Counted from the first letter of the stretch, positions 17,488-27,198 are shown. The stretch is 64,000 nucleotides of DNA from Streptococcus sanguinis (GCF_003943655.1 NZ_RJMM01000004.1:13591-77590), one strand, 5' to 3'. Notes: generated from the letters alone by a model not told the origin. Made by a program: numbers and translations.

Positions 17488-18648
17488 TTACTTATTTCTA
17501 ACTTCCTGAAAAGCCTCCCACATCTTCTGCTGGGGTTTGGCAAAGGGATAATTGCCAAAGTCTCCTGGATGAAGCCACAAGACCTCTCCATCAGCGGCGT
17601 GCTGGCTATCTTTAACTCGGCCATAAGCCAGCTGGATATGCCACTTGCGATGACTGAAAACATGTTGCACTTTTGAAAAGGACTGCTGCTGCCAATCAAC
17701 AATCAAATCATAATCCTGCTCAAAGCTTTCTTGAGGAGACAGATCCAGACTTGGCTGATTTTCTGCCACCTCAAAGAGGGACATCTGATTTTCAGTTTGA
17801 AATTCCTCAACTTCAATCAAGGGAAAATGCCAAAAACCTGATAACAGGCCAGCAGCCTCATTCTTTTCAAGTAAGAACTGTCCCTGTTCGTTTTCGATAA
17901 TCAAGCCTTGCAGATAGACCGGAACTGGCTTCTTTTTAGGGGCTTTGATTGGGTATTTATCCATTGTTCCATGCAAATAAGCTGCGCTGAACTCCTTTAC
18001 AGGACTGTCTTCTGGATGAGGATTAACAGGAGCTTCAATATCTGACCCCAGATCCATCAGCGCTTGATTAAAATCTCCAGGTCTGTCTGGATCAATCAGA
18101 ATCTCCATCATAGTCTGAAAAACCTTACGATTGCTAGGTTGGCCAATATCTAAATCAACTTCAAACAAGCGACTCAGCACCCGCATGACATTGCCATCTA
18201 CTGCCGGCTCAGCTAGGCCAAAGGCAATACTAGCAATGGCACCAGCCGTATAAGGCCCAATTCCTTTAAGGCTAGCAATTCCTTCATAGCTATCAGGAAA
18301 TTTTCCAGCGAAATCCGTCATTATCTGCTGGGCTGCTTTTTGCATATTTCGCACCCGCGAATAATAGCCCAACCCTTCCCAAGCCTTGAGCAGTCTATCC
18401 TCTGATGCCTGCGCTAAGTCAGCTACAGTCGGAAACCAGTCAAGAAAACGCTCATAGTAAGGAATCACTGTATCCACCCGAGTCTGCTGCAGCATAATCT
18501 CAGAAACCCAGATATGATAAGGATTGTTTGTTCTGCGCCATGGCAGGTCGCGTTTGTTTTCATCATACCAAGTTAATAATTTCTCTCTAAAAGAGGCAAC
18601 TTTATCTGCCTCCCACATCTCAATTCCGTATTCTTTCAAATCTAACAT
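17488..18648 (-). CDS. mutY: A/G-specific adenine glycosylase MutY, cluster-less type
   Basis: Removes adenine opposite 8-oxoguanine. The 386-residue product has MLQQTRVDTV, the helix-hairpin-helix SLKGIGPYTAGAI with the catalytic aspartate in AVDGNVMRVL, and a C-terminal NUDIX-like 8-oxoG recognition domain (about 255-380). The loop after MDLGSDIEAPVNPHPEDSP, where E. coli MutY has four [4Fe-4S] cysteines, has none, which fits the known cluster-less MutY group. A longer frame to 18699 exists. ATG at 18648 matches the family start (MLDLKEYGIEMW) and has TATACT six bases upstream, predicting a leaderless mRNA. Confidence 0.95.
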   Translation of the reverse strand: MLDLKEYGIEMWEADKVASFREKLLTWYDENKRDLPWRRTNNPYHIWVSEIMLQQTRVDTVIPYYERFLDWFPTVADLAQASEDRLLKAWEGLGYYSRVRNMQKAAQQIMTDFAGKFPDSYEGIASLKGIGPYTAGAIASIAFGLAEPAVDGNVMRVLSRLFEVDLDIGQPSNRKVFQTMMEILIDPDRPGDFNQALMDLGSDIEAPVNPHPEDSPVKEFSAAYLHGTMDKYPIKAPKKKPVPVYLQGLIIENEQGQFLLEKNEAAGLLSGFWHFPLIEVEEFQTENQMSLFEVAENQPSLDLSPQESFEQDYDLIVDWQQQSFSKVQHVFSHRKWHIQLAYGRVKDSQHAADGEVLWLHPGDFGNYPFAKPQQKMWEAFQEVRNK

Positions 18649-18654
18649 AAATCT

Positions 18655-18660
18655 AGTATA
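18655..18660 (-). promoter_or_regulatory. -10 element of mutY, predicted leaderless
   Basis: Minus strand TGCTATACT, an extended -10, ends six bases before the mutY ATG; no ribosome binding site lies between. Confidence 0.6.
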
Positions 18661-18671
18661 GCATAAGGCAA

Positions 18672-18697
18672 GAAAAATAGGAGAGCTTACGCCCTCC
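18672..18697 (-). terminator. Intrinsic terminator after pta
   Basis: Minus strand GGAGGGC/GCTCTCC stem (one G-U), GTAA loop, then TATTTTTC. It ends the relQ-nadK-rluA-pta transcript and abuts the mutY promoter. Confidence 0.8.
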
Positions 18698-18713
18698 AAT
18701 TGTTTCCTATCGT

Positions 18714-19691
18714 TTAATAATGACCGACTGCCTGACTGGCTGTAATCAAAGTCAGCTTATAAACATCATCCGCATTACATCCTCGGGAAAGGTCATTAAC
18801 TGGATGGTTAAGGCCCTGCAGGATAGGTCCTACTGCTGAAAAGCCACCCAAACGCTCTGCCATCTTGTAGCTGATATTCCCAGCCTCGATACTTGGGAAG
18901 ACAAAGACAGTCGCTTGACCAGCCACAGGGCTGCCAGGTGCTTTCAGCTCTGCTGTTGCAGGAACGAAAGCTGCATCAAACTGTAATTCACCATCGATAA
19001 CCAAGTCAGGACGCATTTCTTGAGCCAACTTAGTCGCTTCCACAACCTTATCAACCTTTTCTCCGAAACCAGAGCCCTTGGTCGAATAGCTGAGCATGGC
19101 AACTTTGGGATCAATACCGAAAATTTGTGCTGTCAAAGCTGAGTTAACAGCAATCTCCGCCAAAACATTGGCATCTGGATCGATATTGATGGCACAGTCA
19201 CTGAAAATATAGCGTTCGTCATCACGCACCATGAGGAAGGCTCCTGAAGTACGAGACACCCAAGGCAGGGTCTTGATGATTTGGAGAGCTGGCCGAACAG
19301 TCGCTGCCGTAGAGTGGATTGCTCCTGAAACCATCCCTTGAACCTTACCAAGATAAACCAACATGACCCCAAAGTAGTTGACATCTTCCTTGAGCAACTG
19401 GCGTGCTTCGTCTGCTGTGATTTTCCCTTTTCGACGCTCAACGAATGCTTCTACCAATTCCTCAAAGCAGGAACAGTTTGAAGGATCAATAACCTGATAT
19501 CCTTCTTTTATTCCCTCAATTTCTAGATAAATGCGGATTTTATCAGGATTCCCCAAAAGAACTGGTGTAATACTGGTTTCTTTTACCAATAGTTTAGTCG
19601 CCTGCAGAATACGCGGTTCTTCACCCTCTGGCAAGACAATCTTTACTTCCTTATCCTTCAAGGCTTCACGAATTGAGTCAAAAATTTTCAT
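18714..19691 (-). CDS. pta: Phosphate acetyltransferase
   Basis: Converts acetyl-CoA and phosphate to acetyl phosphate, the step before ATP formation by acetate kinase. The 325-residue product is the short form without the regulatory N-terminal domain. It has VLPEGEEPRILQA near the start, VSGAIHSTAATVRPALQI (about 121-138), SYSTKGSGFGEKV and the C-terminal GPILQGLNHPVNDLSRGC motif of the family. It is the last gene after relQ-nadK-rluA and 20 bp from the pseudouridine synthase gene, the same order as in pneumococcus. Confidence 0.96.
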   Translation of the reverse strand: MKIFDSIREALKDKEVKIVLPEGEEPRILQATKLLVKETSITPVLLGNPDKIRIYLEIEGIKEGYQVIDPSNCSCFEELVEAFVERRKGKITADEARQLLKEDVNYFGVMLVYLGKVQGMVSGAIHSTAATVRPALQIIKTLPWVSRTSGAFLMVRDDERYIFSDCAINIDPDANVLAEIAVNSALTAQIFGIDPKVAMLSYSTKGSGFGEKVDKVVEATKLAQEMRPDLVIDGELQFDAAFVPATAELKAPGSPVAGQATVFVFPSIEAGNISYKMAERLGGFSAVGPILQGLNHPVNDLSRGCNADDVYKLTLITASQAVGHY

Positions 19692-19711
19692 GCTTCTTTA
19701 CACTCCTTTAT

Positions 19712-20602
19712 CTATTTAGCTTTTAATTTCTCGATAACTTGTTTAAAATCTTCCGGCAAAGGACTGGCGCGCTCAACTTCTTGACCACTAAAAGGATTAT
19801 AAAATTTCAAAGAATGACAGTGTAAAGCCTGGCGCTCTATTCCGTGTTCCAAACTCCCTCCATAAAGGTCGTCACCCAAAAGCGGAAAGCCAATATATGA
19901 AAAATGAACACGAATTTGATGAGTCCGCCCGGTATGCAGATGAATATCCACCAGATAGACATCTCCAAATCGCTCTATGACCTTGTAACTGGTATGAGCA
20001 TACTTACCATCTTTTGTCACGAGCCTTGTAATGATACTCTCAGGGTTGCGCCCAATCGGAGCAATAATCTCGCCTTGTTCTTCTAAGAGTCCACTACCCC
20101 TAACCAGAGCGTAATAGCGTTTTTCTATCAGCTTTTTCTGCAGCTGCTTGTCCAATCTAGCATGAGCATAGCCATGCTTGGCAAAGAGCATGAGCCCACT
20201 TGTATCCTTATCCAGACGCGTCACGATATGCACCTGCTGGTTTTCATATTCCTGACGAATATAGTAAGCCTTGACGAAATTAGCCATAGTGTTGGAATGA
20301 TTAACACTGGGAATACTGGCCACCCCTGCCGGCTTATCCAAAACTAAGAAATGCTCATCTTCATAGATGACAGATAAGTCCTTATCAACAGCCTTCAGAA
20401 TTTCAAATCCCTTTTCAGACGGGATGTCAATCGTCACCTTATCACCAATATCCAAGAGATAAATAGCATTCTGAGGTTGATGGTTGACAAGAATGTTTCC
20501 GCCGGAAAATTTTATCTTAGCCAAGAGGCCTTTGGAAATTTCGTGTCGCTTCAAAAAAGTCTTTACCTTGACACGCTCATCAGCAATAAACTCAAACCTC
20601 AT
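19712..20602 (-). CDS. RluA-family pseudouridine synthase (RluD-like)
   Basis: Modifies specific uridines in rRNA. The 296-residue product has an N-terminal S4-like part ([19 protein letters not shown]) and the RluA catalytic core with the aspartate in [17 protein letters not shown], then [14 protein letters not shown], a family signature. ATG at 20602 overlaps the nadK stop as ATGA and has AAGGA close upstream; the longer frame to 20644 lies inside nadK and is rejected. The exact target site (RluD-type 23S positions or other) cannot be assigned from sequence. Confidence 0.93.
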   Translation of the reverse strand: MRFEFIADERVKVKTFLKRHEISKGLLAKIKFSGGNILVNHQPQNAIYLLDIGDKVTIDIPSEKGFEILKAVDKDLSVIYEDEHFLVLDKPAGVASIPSVNHSNTMANFVKAYYIRQEYENQQVHIVTRLDKDTSGLMLFAKHGYAHARLDKQLQKKLIEKRYYALVRGSGLLEEQGEIIAPIGRNPESIITRLVTKDGKYAHTSYKVIERFGDVYLVDIHLHTGRTHQIRVHFSYIGFPLLGDDLYGGSLEHGIERQALHCHSLKFYNPFSGQEVERASPLPEDFKQVIEKLKAK

Positions 20603-21417
20603 TCCTTGCACTCTCCGATAAAGGAGTCTCTGACACGATTCCAAAAGCTGGTATGACTTGGCGAAGCCACAAAATGTATCTTATGATTGTCAATCTGATA
20701 CTCAATACGGACAATATTTTTGAAAGAGAAAGTCTGATTATCAACCGCGATAGTGTGATAGTCACTGCGGGTCGGCACTAACTCAATCTTATCTTTTTTA
20801 GGAACAATGACAGACGAACCCAAAGTCCGATAAACCCGATTGTTGAGACTGGCAATTTCTGTCACCTGCAAGGCTTCAATCGTCGGATGCAATACCGCTC
20901 CACCCAGAGATTTGTTATAGGCTGTGCTGCCCGTCGGAGTAGAGACGGAAATCCCATCTCCTCGGAAACGCTCGAAATGAACCCGATTGATAATGACATC
21001 GGCTACCATAGTCCGATCCGAGCGCTTGATTGTTGCTTCGTTCAAAGCTCGAATAATGCGTGTATCACCATTTTCAAAAGTAATTTTGACATTTAAAATT
21101 GGATAAGAAACCTGAGCACCAGAGTCTAATTTAAGGTTTTCGACCAGCTTATCTAGTTCAAAATCACGGTAGTCCGTATAGAAGCCGAGATGGCCTGTAT
21201 GTACACCAACAAAGCGGACCCGATCCAGCTGTTCTTCATACATATGAAAAGCCGATAGCAACATGCCGTCACCACCCACCGAAATCACGATGTCGGGATT
21301 CTTAGGAGTTAAAATAAAGCCGTTCTGTTTCAGCTTCTGCTTCAAATCCTGATAAACTTGTTCGCTCTGTCTTTTCCGATTGCGGATAATCGCTATTTTT
21401 TTATCTGTATTCTTCAT
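20599..21417 (-). CDS. nadK: NAD kinase
   Basis: Phosphorylates NAD to NADP. The 272-residue product has the [11 protein letters not shown] motif (about 50-60), the [11 protein letters not shown] segment, [20 protein letters not shown] and the [13 protein letters not shown] region of the family. The frame extends to 21447, but the family start [11 protein letters not shown] corresponds to ATG at 21417; ATG at 21426 is also possible. The start overlaps the 3' end of relQ by 17 bp, so the operon is tightly packed. Confidence 0.96.
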   Translation of the reverse strand: MKNTDKKIAIIRNRKRQSEQVYQDLKQKLKQNGFILTPKNPDIVISVGGDGMLLSAFHMYEEQLDRVRFVGVHTGHLGFYTDYRDFELDKLVENLKLDSGAQVSYPILNVKITFENGDTRIIRALNEATIKRSDRTMVADVIINRVHFERFRGDGISVSTPTGSTAYNKSLGGAVLHPTIEALQVTEIASLNNRVYRTLGSSVIVPKKDKIELVPTRSDYHTIAVDNQTFSFKNIVRIEYQIDNHKIHFVASPSHTSFWNRVRDSFIGECKE

Positions 21418-22072
21418 CTGTATCATCACTATTTCCCACACCGTCATTTAACTTGCGGTGAAGAGGGTCAAAGAGAGCCTGAGCCTCCTGGATAGCGTCA
21501 CGGATAGCACCCATCTCCTCATCCAGCTGATAGGCTAGGTTAGCTGTGGTTTCCAAGCGACATTTGATTTCCTCGGGAAATTCTCCTTTATACTTGTAAT
21601 TCAAAGAATGCTCAATCGTAGCCCAAAAATTCATCGAAAGGGTGCGAATCTGAATTTCAGCCAGAATAAGCCTATGACCATTAATCGTATCAACCGGATA
21701 CTCTATAATCACATGGTAGCTCCGATAGCCACTGGCTTTTTTGTTTTTGATGTAATCCCTCTCCTGAATAATCCGCATATCGGTCCGGTTTCGCAGGACT
21801 TCTAAAACTTCATCCACATCATCAACGAACTGGACCATGACTCGTAAGCCAGCGATATCCTGCATCTCCTGCTCGATATTTTCCTCGCGAATGCCTCGCA
21901 GAACCATCTTTTCTTTAATGCTCTCAATCGGCTTGACGCGCCCGGTCACAAACTCAATCGGAGAATGACGCTGCTGCTTGCGGTATTGCTTTCGCACTCC
22001 ACGCAACTTAATTTTCAGCTCTCCAACCGCTTGAATATAGGGGTCTAGAAACTCTTCCCATTCTATTGTCAT
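21401..22072 (-). CDS. relQ: Small alarmone synthetase RelQ
   Basis: Synthesises (p)ppGpp from GTP/GDP and ATP without a hydrolase domain. The 223-residue product is a single synthetase domain: [45 protein letters not shown] and [22 protein letters not shown], with a helical C-terminal tail used for tetramer formation in the family. It heads the relQ-nadK-rluA-pta operon and diverges from the CYTH gene; a promoter is visible at 22124-22152. Confidence 0.95.
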   Translation of the reverse strand: MTIEWEEFLDPYIQAVGELKIKLRGVRKQYRKQQRHSPIEFVTGRVKPIESIKEKMVLRGIREENIEQEMQDIAGLRVMVQFVDDVDEVLEVLRNRTDMRIIQERDYIKNKKASGYRSYHVIIEYPVDTINGHRLILAEIQIRTLSMNFWATIEHSLNYKYKGEFPEEIKCRLETTANLAYQLDEEMGAIRDAIQEAQALFDPLHRKLNDGVGNSDDTDEEYR

Positions 22073-22123
22073 ACACTTACCTTGTCATATCATTATTTTT
22101 TGTATAAAATAAACACAACTGTT

Positions 22124-22152
22124 ATTATAACATAAATCGCTTTCAAACAAAA
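22124..22152 (-). promoter_or_regulatory. Promoter of the relQ operon
   Basis: Minus strand TTTTGT (22147-22152), 17 bp, TATAAT (22124-22129), about 45 bases of leader before relQ. It overlaps the region upstream of the divergent CYTH gene. Confidence 0.6.
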
Positions 22153-22172
22153 GCAAAGAAAAGGACTTGAAA

Positions 22173-22736
22173 ATGACCCACTTAGAAATTGAATTCAAAA
22201 CTATGCTGACCAAAGAAGAGCACGACCGTCTGCTCCAGTTATTTGCTGATATTTCGCCTATTAGCCAGACCAACTACTACATCGAGTCAGACAAGCAAAG
22301 TATCCGACACGCCCACATGGCTTTTCGAGTACGAACTTTTAACCATCGCGAAGCTGAGCTGACGCTCAAGATTCCTCAAGAAGTCGGATCCTTGGAACTC
22401 AATCAGAACTTGACACCAGAAGAGACCGAAAATATTTTGCAGAACAATAAATTTCCTACGGGAGAGATTTTAGAGACGCTGCTTCAGAAAGAAATACCCA
22501 TCCAAGACTTGAAGATTCTTGGCTCTCTAGAGACTATCCGCTATGAAAAAGAAGACGAAATTGGCCTCCTTGCTCTGGATGAGAGTCACTACTTGGGCAA
22601 AACAGACTTCGAACTCGAAGTCGAAGTTGAAGATTTTGAAAAAGGAAAAGAAAATTTCCTTGACTTCCTAAAACAGCACAAGATCGACTACAAACCTGGC
22701 AAGAGCAAAATAGCAAGATTTTCTGAAAACTTGTAA
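22173..22736 (+). CDS. CYTH domain protein (triphosphate tunnel metalloenzyme family)
   Basis: A 187-residue protein beginning MTHLEIEFKTML, with the E-x-E-x-K signature (EIEFK) that defines CYTH/triphosphate tunnel enzymes. Alternating basic and acidic strands follow (AFRVRTFNHREAELTLKI, DFELEVEVEDF), matching the tunnel's charged walls. Members hydrolyse inorganic triphosphate or act as adenylate cyclases; which one applies here is unknown. ATG at 22173 has AAAGGA upstream; an in-frame TTG at 22167 is less likely. It diverges from relQ, the alarmone synthetase, a conserved pairing in streptococci. Confidence 0.9.
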   Translation: MTHLEIEFKTMLTKEEHDRLLQLFADISPISQTNYYIESDKQSIRHAHMAFRVRTFNHREAELTLKIPQEVGSLELNQNLTPEETENILQNNKFPTGEILETLLQKEIPIQDLKILGSLETIRYEKEDEIGLLALDESHYLGKTDFELEVEVEDFEKGKENFLDFLKQHKIDYKPGKSKIARFSENL

Positions 22737-22870
22737 ATCCAAGACCACAAAATAGCTGAAATAATCTATTTTTTTTGGTAAAATAAAAGGTAGCAATTTA
22801 AAGCCTATTGAAAAATAAAATTCATAGAGCATTAAATATAAAAAGAGACAAAAAGAGGACGGTCCAACTC

Positions 22871-23827
22871 ATGTCAGATAAAAAAAATATGAAGCTTTTT
22901 TCCCTCAACTCCAATCATTCCATAGCTGAAAAAATCGCTGAGGCTGCTGGGGTTCCTTTGGGAAAACTTTCCTCCCGTCAATTCTCGGACGGCGAGATTC
23001 AGATTAATATCGAAGAAAGTGTCCGCGGCTATGATATTTACATCATTCAGTCCACTAGCTTCCCTGTCAATAATCACTTGATGGAACTCTTGATTATGGT
23101 TGATGCCTGCAAACGTGCCAGTGCCAACACGATTAATGTTGTGATGCCTTATTTTGGTTATGCCCGTCAGGATCGGACTGCTGCCCCTCGCGAGCCCATC
23201 ACAGCTAAACTGGTTGCCAACATGCTTGTCGGCGCTGGAGTAGATCGTGTGATTTCTTTGGATCTTCATGCCGTGCAGGTCCAAGGTTTCTTTGATATCC
23301 CAGTTGATAATCTCTTCACTATCCCACTCTTTGCCAAACACTACTGCAATATGGGGTTAACGGGAGATGATGTCGTTGTCGTCAGCCCTAAAAACTCTGG
23401 TGTAAAACGAGCCCGCAATTTGGCTGAATATCTGGATGCCCCTATCGCTATCATTGATTATGGCGAAGATGAGGCGGGTCGCTCTGAGGGATATATTATC
23501 GGAGATGTCGAGGGCAAGAAAGCTATTCTGATTGACGATATTTTAAATACTGGTAGGACGTTCTCTGAAGCAGCTAAAATTGTCTGTCGCGAAGGTGCAG
23601 TCGAAATCTATGCTGTATCCAGTCATGGTCTCTTTGCGGATAAAGCTGCGGAATTGCTGGATAATTCTCCTATCAGGGAAATTCTTGTGACCGATTCTGT
23701 TGATACTAAAGAAGAAACACCTAAGAATCTCCACTATATTACAGCAAGTGAACTGATTGGTGATGCCATTGTCCGTATCCAAGAAAGAAGACCAGTCAGC
23801 CCGCTCTTTGCCTATCAAAAGAAATAA
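22871..23827 (+). CDS. prs: Ribose-phosphate pyrophosphokinase (second PRPP synthetase type)
   Basis: Makes PRPP for purine, pyrimidine, histidine and NAD synthesis. The 318-residue product has [33 protein letters not shown] (ATP-binding flexible loop), the [11 protein letters not shown] segment and the PRPP loop [16 protein letters not shown]. From memory it matches the second of two PRPP synthetases in pneumococci more closely than the first. The frame opens earlier at a TTG (22808), but ATG at 22871 ([14 protein letters not shown]) agrees with the family; GAGGACG lies upstream at a long spacing. TAAAAT with a TGG extension at 22779-22784 is a likely -10. Confidence 0.94.
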   Translation: MSDKKNMKLFSLNSNHSIAEKIAEAAGVPLGKLSSRQFSDGEIQINIEESVRGYDIYIIQSTSFPVNNHLMELLIMVDACKRASANTINVVMPYFGYARQDRTAAPREPITAKLVANMLVGAGVDRVISLDLHAVQVQGFFDIPVDNLFTIPLFAKHYCNMGLTGDDVVVVSPKNSGVKRARNLAEYLDAPIAIIDYGEDEAGRSEGYIIGDVEGKKAILIDDILNTGRTFSEAAKIVCREGAVEIYAVSSHGLFADKAAELLDNSPIREILVTDSVDTKEETPKNLHYITASELIGDAIVRIQERRPVSPLFAYQKK

Positions 23828-23837
23828 GGTAACCGGA

Positions 23838-24950
23838 GTGATTTATTTAGATAATGCCGCTACAACTGCTTTGTCGCCCGCTGCAATCCAAGCAATGACC
23901 AAGACGATGACTGTCTTTGGAAATCCATCCAGTACGCATAGCCACGGTCGAGAAGCTAGTAAATTGCTCAGACAGGCGCGTGAAGATATTGCACAAGCCC
24001 TGCATACTCAAAGCAATAAGATTCTTTTTACTTCTGGCGGCACTGAAAGCAATAATACCGCTATCAAAGGCTATGCCCTTCGTCACCAGAACCGAGGGAA
24101 GCATATTGTCACCACTGCTATTGAACACCATGCCGTCTTAGAAGTGGTAGAGTACTTAGTAGATAAATTCGGCTTCGAAGCTACTTTTGTTCAGCCGGTT
24201 GAGGGACAGATTCGAGCGGAGGATATTAAGAAAGCACTTAGACCTGACACTATTCTTGTATCTGTCATGGCAGTTAATAATGAGACGGGTACTATCCTTC
24301 CCATTAAGGAAATTGGCGAATTACTGCAAGAACATCCTGCTGCTTTTCACGTTGATGCTGTCCAAGCAATTGGTAAACTTCCCATCTACCCTGAAGAGCT
24401 AGGGATTGACTTTCTATCTGCTTCAGCGCATAAGTTTCATGGTCCAAAAGGCGTTGGCTTCCTTTATGCTAAGAAGATGGATTTTGACAATTTCATGCAC
24501 GGTGGCGACCAGGAAGAAAAACACCGGGCCGGAACTGAAAATCTAATCTCTATCACAGCCATGGCGGCGGCTCTGTCAGAGAGCATGGAACACCTAGAGG
24601 AAAATCTAGAGCATGCGAAAGACTTAAAAAACAGCTTACTTGCTGACTTATCGGACATTGACTATTACTTAAATGAAAGTCAGCCAAGCTTGCCATATGT
24701 CATCAATTTGGGATTTCCCAATCAAAAAAATGACCTGCTTCTGCTTCAAATGGATTTAAATGGATTTTCCATTTCAACAGGATCAGCCTGCACAGCCGGA
24801 GCTATACAACCCAGTCATGTCTTGCAGGCTATGTATGGCAAGGATTCCAATTGCTTGTATGAGTCCGTTCGGATCAGCACTTCGGACCAAACGACTTTGC
24901 AAGAGATTCAATCATTTACAAAGAAATTAAAAGAAATTTTAGGAGGATAA
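23838..24950 (+). CDS. Cysteine desulfurase (NifS/IscS-like, PLP-dependent)
   Basis: Releases sulfur from cysteine for Fe-S or thio-modification pathways. The 370-residue product starts at GTG 23838 (VIYLDNAATT), 10 bp after prs, with AAGG upstream. It has TSGGTESNNTAIKG for PLP phosphate binding, the Schiff-base lysine in SASAHKFHGPKGVGF and the catalytic cysteine in STGSACTAGAIQPSH. The longer frame to 23757 lies inside prs. The next gene (DUF1831) begins 1 bp after its stop, so the two probably act together. Confidence 0.93.
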   Translation: MIYLDNAATTALSPAAIQAMTKTMTVFGNPSSTHSHGREASKLLRQAREDIAQALHTQSNKILFTSGGTESNNTAIKGYALRHQNRGKHIVTTAIEHHAVLEVVEYLVDKFGFEATFVQPVEGQIRAEDIKKALRPDTILVSVMAVNNETGTILPIKEIGELLQEHPAAFHVDAVQAIGKLPIYPEELGIDFLSASAHKFHGPKGVGFLYAKKMDFDNFMHGGDQEEKHRAGTENLISITAMAAALSESMEHLEENLEHAKDLKNSLLADLSDIDYYLNESQPSLPYVINLGFPNQKNDLLLLQMDLNGFSISTGSACTAGAIQPSHVLQAMYGKDSNCLYESVRISTSDQTTLQEIQSFTKKLKEILGG

Positions 24951-24951
24951 G

Positions 24952-25299
24952 ATGGCCTTTCAAACATCTGTTAGCTTAGCAAACTGTGAATATACCTATT
25001 CACTTCACCCAAATGTCAAGAAATTTACCCTGCGCGACAATACTTTCGCGGAAAGCAAGGTTGGAAACTATGAACTCTCTCGTCTGCTGGAATCTGTCCC
25101 CAACAGCGGAAATGGTTTTCTGCTGAAAATCATCGTCAATAAAGATTTGAATGGTTTTAAAATTAACATCACTGACAAATCAGGCCTGCGCTTGGTCAAT
25201 ATTTTCAAATCAGAAGATCATCACATTATCCAACAAAAATTTTATTTCTTGATGGACAGCTTGGTTGAAAGAAATATTTTTGAAAAGACACCACAATAA
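24952..25299 (+). CDS. DUF1831 family protein
   Basis: A 115-residue cytoplasmic protein with no recognised catalytic motif. It starts MAFQTSVSLANCEYTYSLHP, with AGGAGG just before the ATG. It follows the cysteine desulfurase gene at once (1 bp gap), and this pairing is common in lactic acid bacteria, so a role as a partner or sulfur acceptor of the desulfurase is a reasonable guess. A terminator overlaps its stop codon. Confidence 0.82.
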   Translation: MAFQTSVSLANCEYTYSLHPNVKKFTLRDNTFAESKVGNYELSRLLESVPNSGNGFLLKIIVNKDLNGFKINITDKSGLRLVNIFKSEDHHIIQQKFYFLMDSLVERNIFEKTPQ

Positions 25300-25326
25300 G
25301 CAAGATTCTCGTAATTTTGCTTTTTT
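25299..25326 (+). terminator. Intrinsic terminator after the DUF1831 gene
   Basis: AGCAAGATT pairs with AATTTTGCT (one G-U) around a 5-base loop, followed by T6. Confidence 0.75.
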
Positions 25327-25421
25327 GGTTTTGACTCTTCAAAATTTAAACGAGCTTGACTTCTGCCTAGAACCCTTGAAGAATATCAAAATGAACATTT
25401 AAAACAAGGAAAGGATTAACG

Positions 25422-25643
25422 ATGGTTGAACTGACCTATTTGGACTCATATAAGGTAAAACGAACACTCACCTATGAAGACTTTGACGAATTTCTTCTAG
25501 CCTTCTCTGGCTGCGTCACGGTTCCTGACTCGCTCAAGGTGCTTTCTGTTACTTATAAGGGATACCAGCTGCCTTTTACAGGACTAATTGGGGACTTGTA
25601 CCGCCAGATGTACCAGTTAGACCTAAGTCCCTATCAGGACTAA
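25422..25643 (+). CDS. DUF4649 family small protein
   Basis: A 73-residue acidic protein, MVELTYLDSYKVKRTLTYED, with no recognised motif. GGAAAGGA precedes the ATG. It is conserved in streptococci at this place upstream of rex, from memory. Between it and DUF1831 about 16 sense codons in another frame run up to its start without a start codon; no gene is called there. Confidence 0.75.
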   Translation: MVELTYLDSYKVKRTLTYEDFDEFLLAFSGCVTVPDSLKVLSVTYKGYQLPFTGLIGDLYRQMYQLDLSPYQD

Positions 25644-25710
25644 GTTTTTTCAACGCTACTATTCCCAGCGATTACTGATTTTCTTTTTTAGTGAATCAAA
25701 CATCCTTAAT

Positions 25711-25740
25711 TAGTTGATTTTTTCACAAACTTCCTATAAA
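25711..25740 (+). promoter_or_regulatory. rex promoter with candidate Rex operator
   Basis: The 18-mer at 25711-25728 matches 11 of the 14 fixed positions of TTGTGAA-N4-TTCACAA; the right half TTCACAA is perfect. It overlaps the -35 region in front of TATAAA (25735-25740). This suggests autoregulation of rex by NAD/NADH state. Confidence 0.5.
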
Positions 25741-25765
25741 ATAGAATTAGAAAGGTTGTGATTTT

Positions 25766-26413
25766 GTGAAAACTGAAAAAAATACTACAATTCCTCGAGC
25801 AACTGCTAAGAGACTGTCGCTCTACTATCGTATTTTTAAACGGTTTAATGCTGAGAAGATTGAGAAAGCCAACTCCAAGCAAATCGCTGAAGCTATTGGC
25901 ATTGACTCTGCTACCGTCAGACGAGATTTTTCTTATTTCGGTGAACTTGGCCGCAGAGGATTTGGCTATGATGTCAAGAAATTGATGAACTTTTTTGCTG
26001 ACCTCTTGAATGACAATGCTATCACCAATGTCATGATTGTTGGCGTTGGTAATATGGGGCGGGCTCTGCTGCACTATCGTTTTCATGAGCGCAATAAAAT
26101 GAAGGTTGTAATGGCTTTCGACACAGATGACCATCCAGAAGTTGGCAGCACAACCAGCGATGGGATTCCTATCTATGGAATTTCCCAAATCAAAGAAAAA
26201 ATACAGTCAGGAAATGTGCAAACTGCCATCCTAACTGTACCTAGCGTAAAAGCCCAAGAAGTTGCATCTATCTTAGTTCAAGCTGGTGTCAAGGGCATTC
26301 TCTGCTTTTCACCAGTAAATCTATCCCTACCTAAGGACGTGGTCGTTCAGTATGTTGACCTGACTAGCGAACTGCAGACTCTGCTCTACTTCATGAGAAA
26401 AAATGAACATTAA
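25766..26413 (+). CDS. rex: Redox-sensing transcriptional repressor Rex
   Basis: Repressor that leaves DNA when NADH binds, adjusting fermentation genes to the NADH/NAD ratio. The 215-residue product has an N-terminal winged helix ([32 protein letters not shown]) and a Rossmann domain with [16 protein letters not shown], then a C-terminal domain-swap helix ([13 protein letters not shown]). The start is GTG at 25766 with AAAGG upstream. A candidate operator lies in its own promoter. ldh, a typical fermentation gene, is 5 kb away. Confidence 0.96.
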   Translation: MKTEKNTTIPRATAKRLSLYYRIFKRFNAEKIEKANSKQIAEAIGIDSATVRRDFSYFGELGRRGFGYDVKKLMNFFADLLNDNAITNVMIVGVGNMGRALLHYRFHERNKMKVVMAFDTDDHPEVGSTTSDGIPIYGISQIKEKIQSGNVQTAILTVPSVKAQEVASILVQAGVKGILCFSPVNLSLPKDVVVQYVDLTSELQTLLYFMRKNEH

Positions 26414-26437
26414 TTTGAAAGAGGTATTGAACACTCA

Positions 26438-27130
26438 ATGAGTAAACCAATTATTGGAATAACTGGAAATGAAAGAGAAATCCCAGACGACCACTTCATC
26501 CATATGAGCTATACGGCGACTGGATTCGTTGAGGGAGTTAAAGAAGTTGGCGGAATTCCAATAATTTTGCCAATTGGTGATGAAGAAATGGCAAAACGGT
26601 ATGTTTCCGTTGTTGACAAATTAATCATCACAGGCGGTCAGAATGTATGTCCGCAGTTCTATGGGGAAGAAAAAGTCATTGAAAGCGATGATTATCTACT
26701 CAAACGGGACATTTTTGAATTAGCTTTAATCAAGGAAGCTCGCCATCAAAATAAACCAATCTTCACCGTCTGCCGCGGAACCCAACTTTATAATGTCGCC
26801 TTAGGCGGTACGCTTCATCAAGACATTGAAGATCATTGGCAAGATAGCTCTGCTGAGTACACAACTCAAAGCATGGTGACCAAAAATGGCTCTATTCTGC
26901 ACGAAATTTACGGCCCTGCATCTGAAATCAACTCCTTCCACCACCAGAGTATCAAGGATTTAGCGGCTGGCCTAGAAGTCATCGCCTATGATCCTCGCGA
27001 TAAGATTATTGAAGCAATCACTTCTACTGACGGTAGCCCTTTCCTTGGCGTCCAATGGCACCCAGAGTTCTTGTTTGGCTCCAGAGAAGGAGATTTAGCC
27101 CTGTTTGATTATGTTGTCAATATTCTTTAA
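26438..27130 (+). CDS. Class I glutamine amidotransferase-like peptidase C26 (PuuD-like)
   Basis: A 230-residue protein of the gamma-glutamyl-gamma-aminobutyrate hydrolase family. The nucleophile is C112 in IFTVCRGTQLYNVALGG, with the His-x-Glu pair in GVQWHPEF near residue 215 completing the triad. Enzymes of this kind hydrolyse gamma-glutamyl amides; the physiological substrate is unknown and no putrescine pathway is visible around it. It follows rex after 24 bp and converges on radC. Confidence 0.88.
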   Translation: MSKPIIGITGNEREIPDDHFIHMSYTATGFVEGVKEVGGIPIILPIGDEEMAKRYVSVVDKLIITGGQNVCPQFYGEEKVIESDDYLLKRDIFELALIKEARHQNKPIFTVCRGTQLYNVALGGTLHQDIEDHWQDSSAEYTTQSMVTKNGSILHEIYGPASEINSFHHQSIKDLAAGLEVIAYDPRDKIIEAITSTDGSPFLGVQWHPEFLFGSREGDLALFDYVVNIL

Positions 27131-27148
27131 AAGCCTCTATTTCTAGAT

Positions 27149-27177
27149 AAACTTCTGTTCTACACGAATAGAAGTTT
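27149..27177. terminator. Terminator between the amidotransferase gene and radC
   Basis: 12 bp stem with one G-U (27149-27160 with 27166-27177), TACAC loop, T6 on the plus strand. Confidence 0.8.
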
Positions 27178-27198
27178 TTTATATTCAAGTAAATCAAA

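Noticed and set aside
25351-25418. Short coding-like stretch reading RTLEEYQNEHLKQGKD before the DUF4649 gene
   Set aside because: There is an in-frame stop just upstream and no start codon; at most a remnant.
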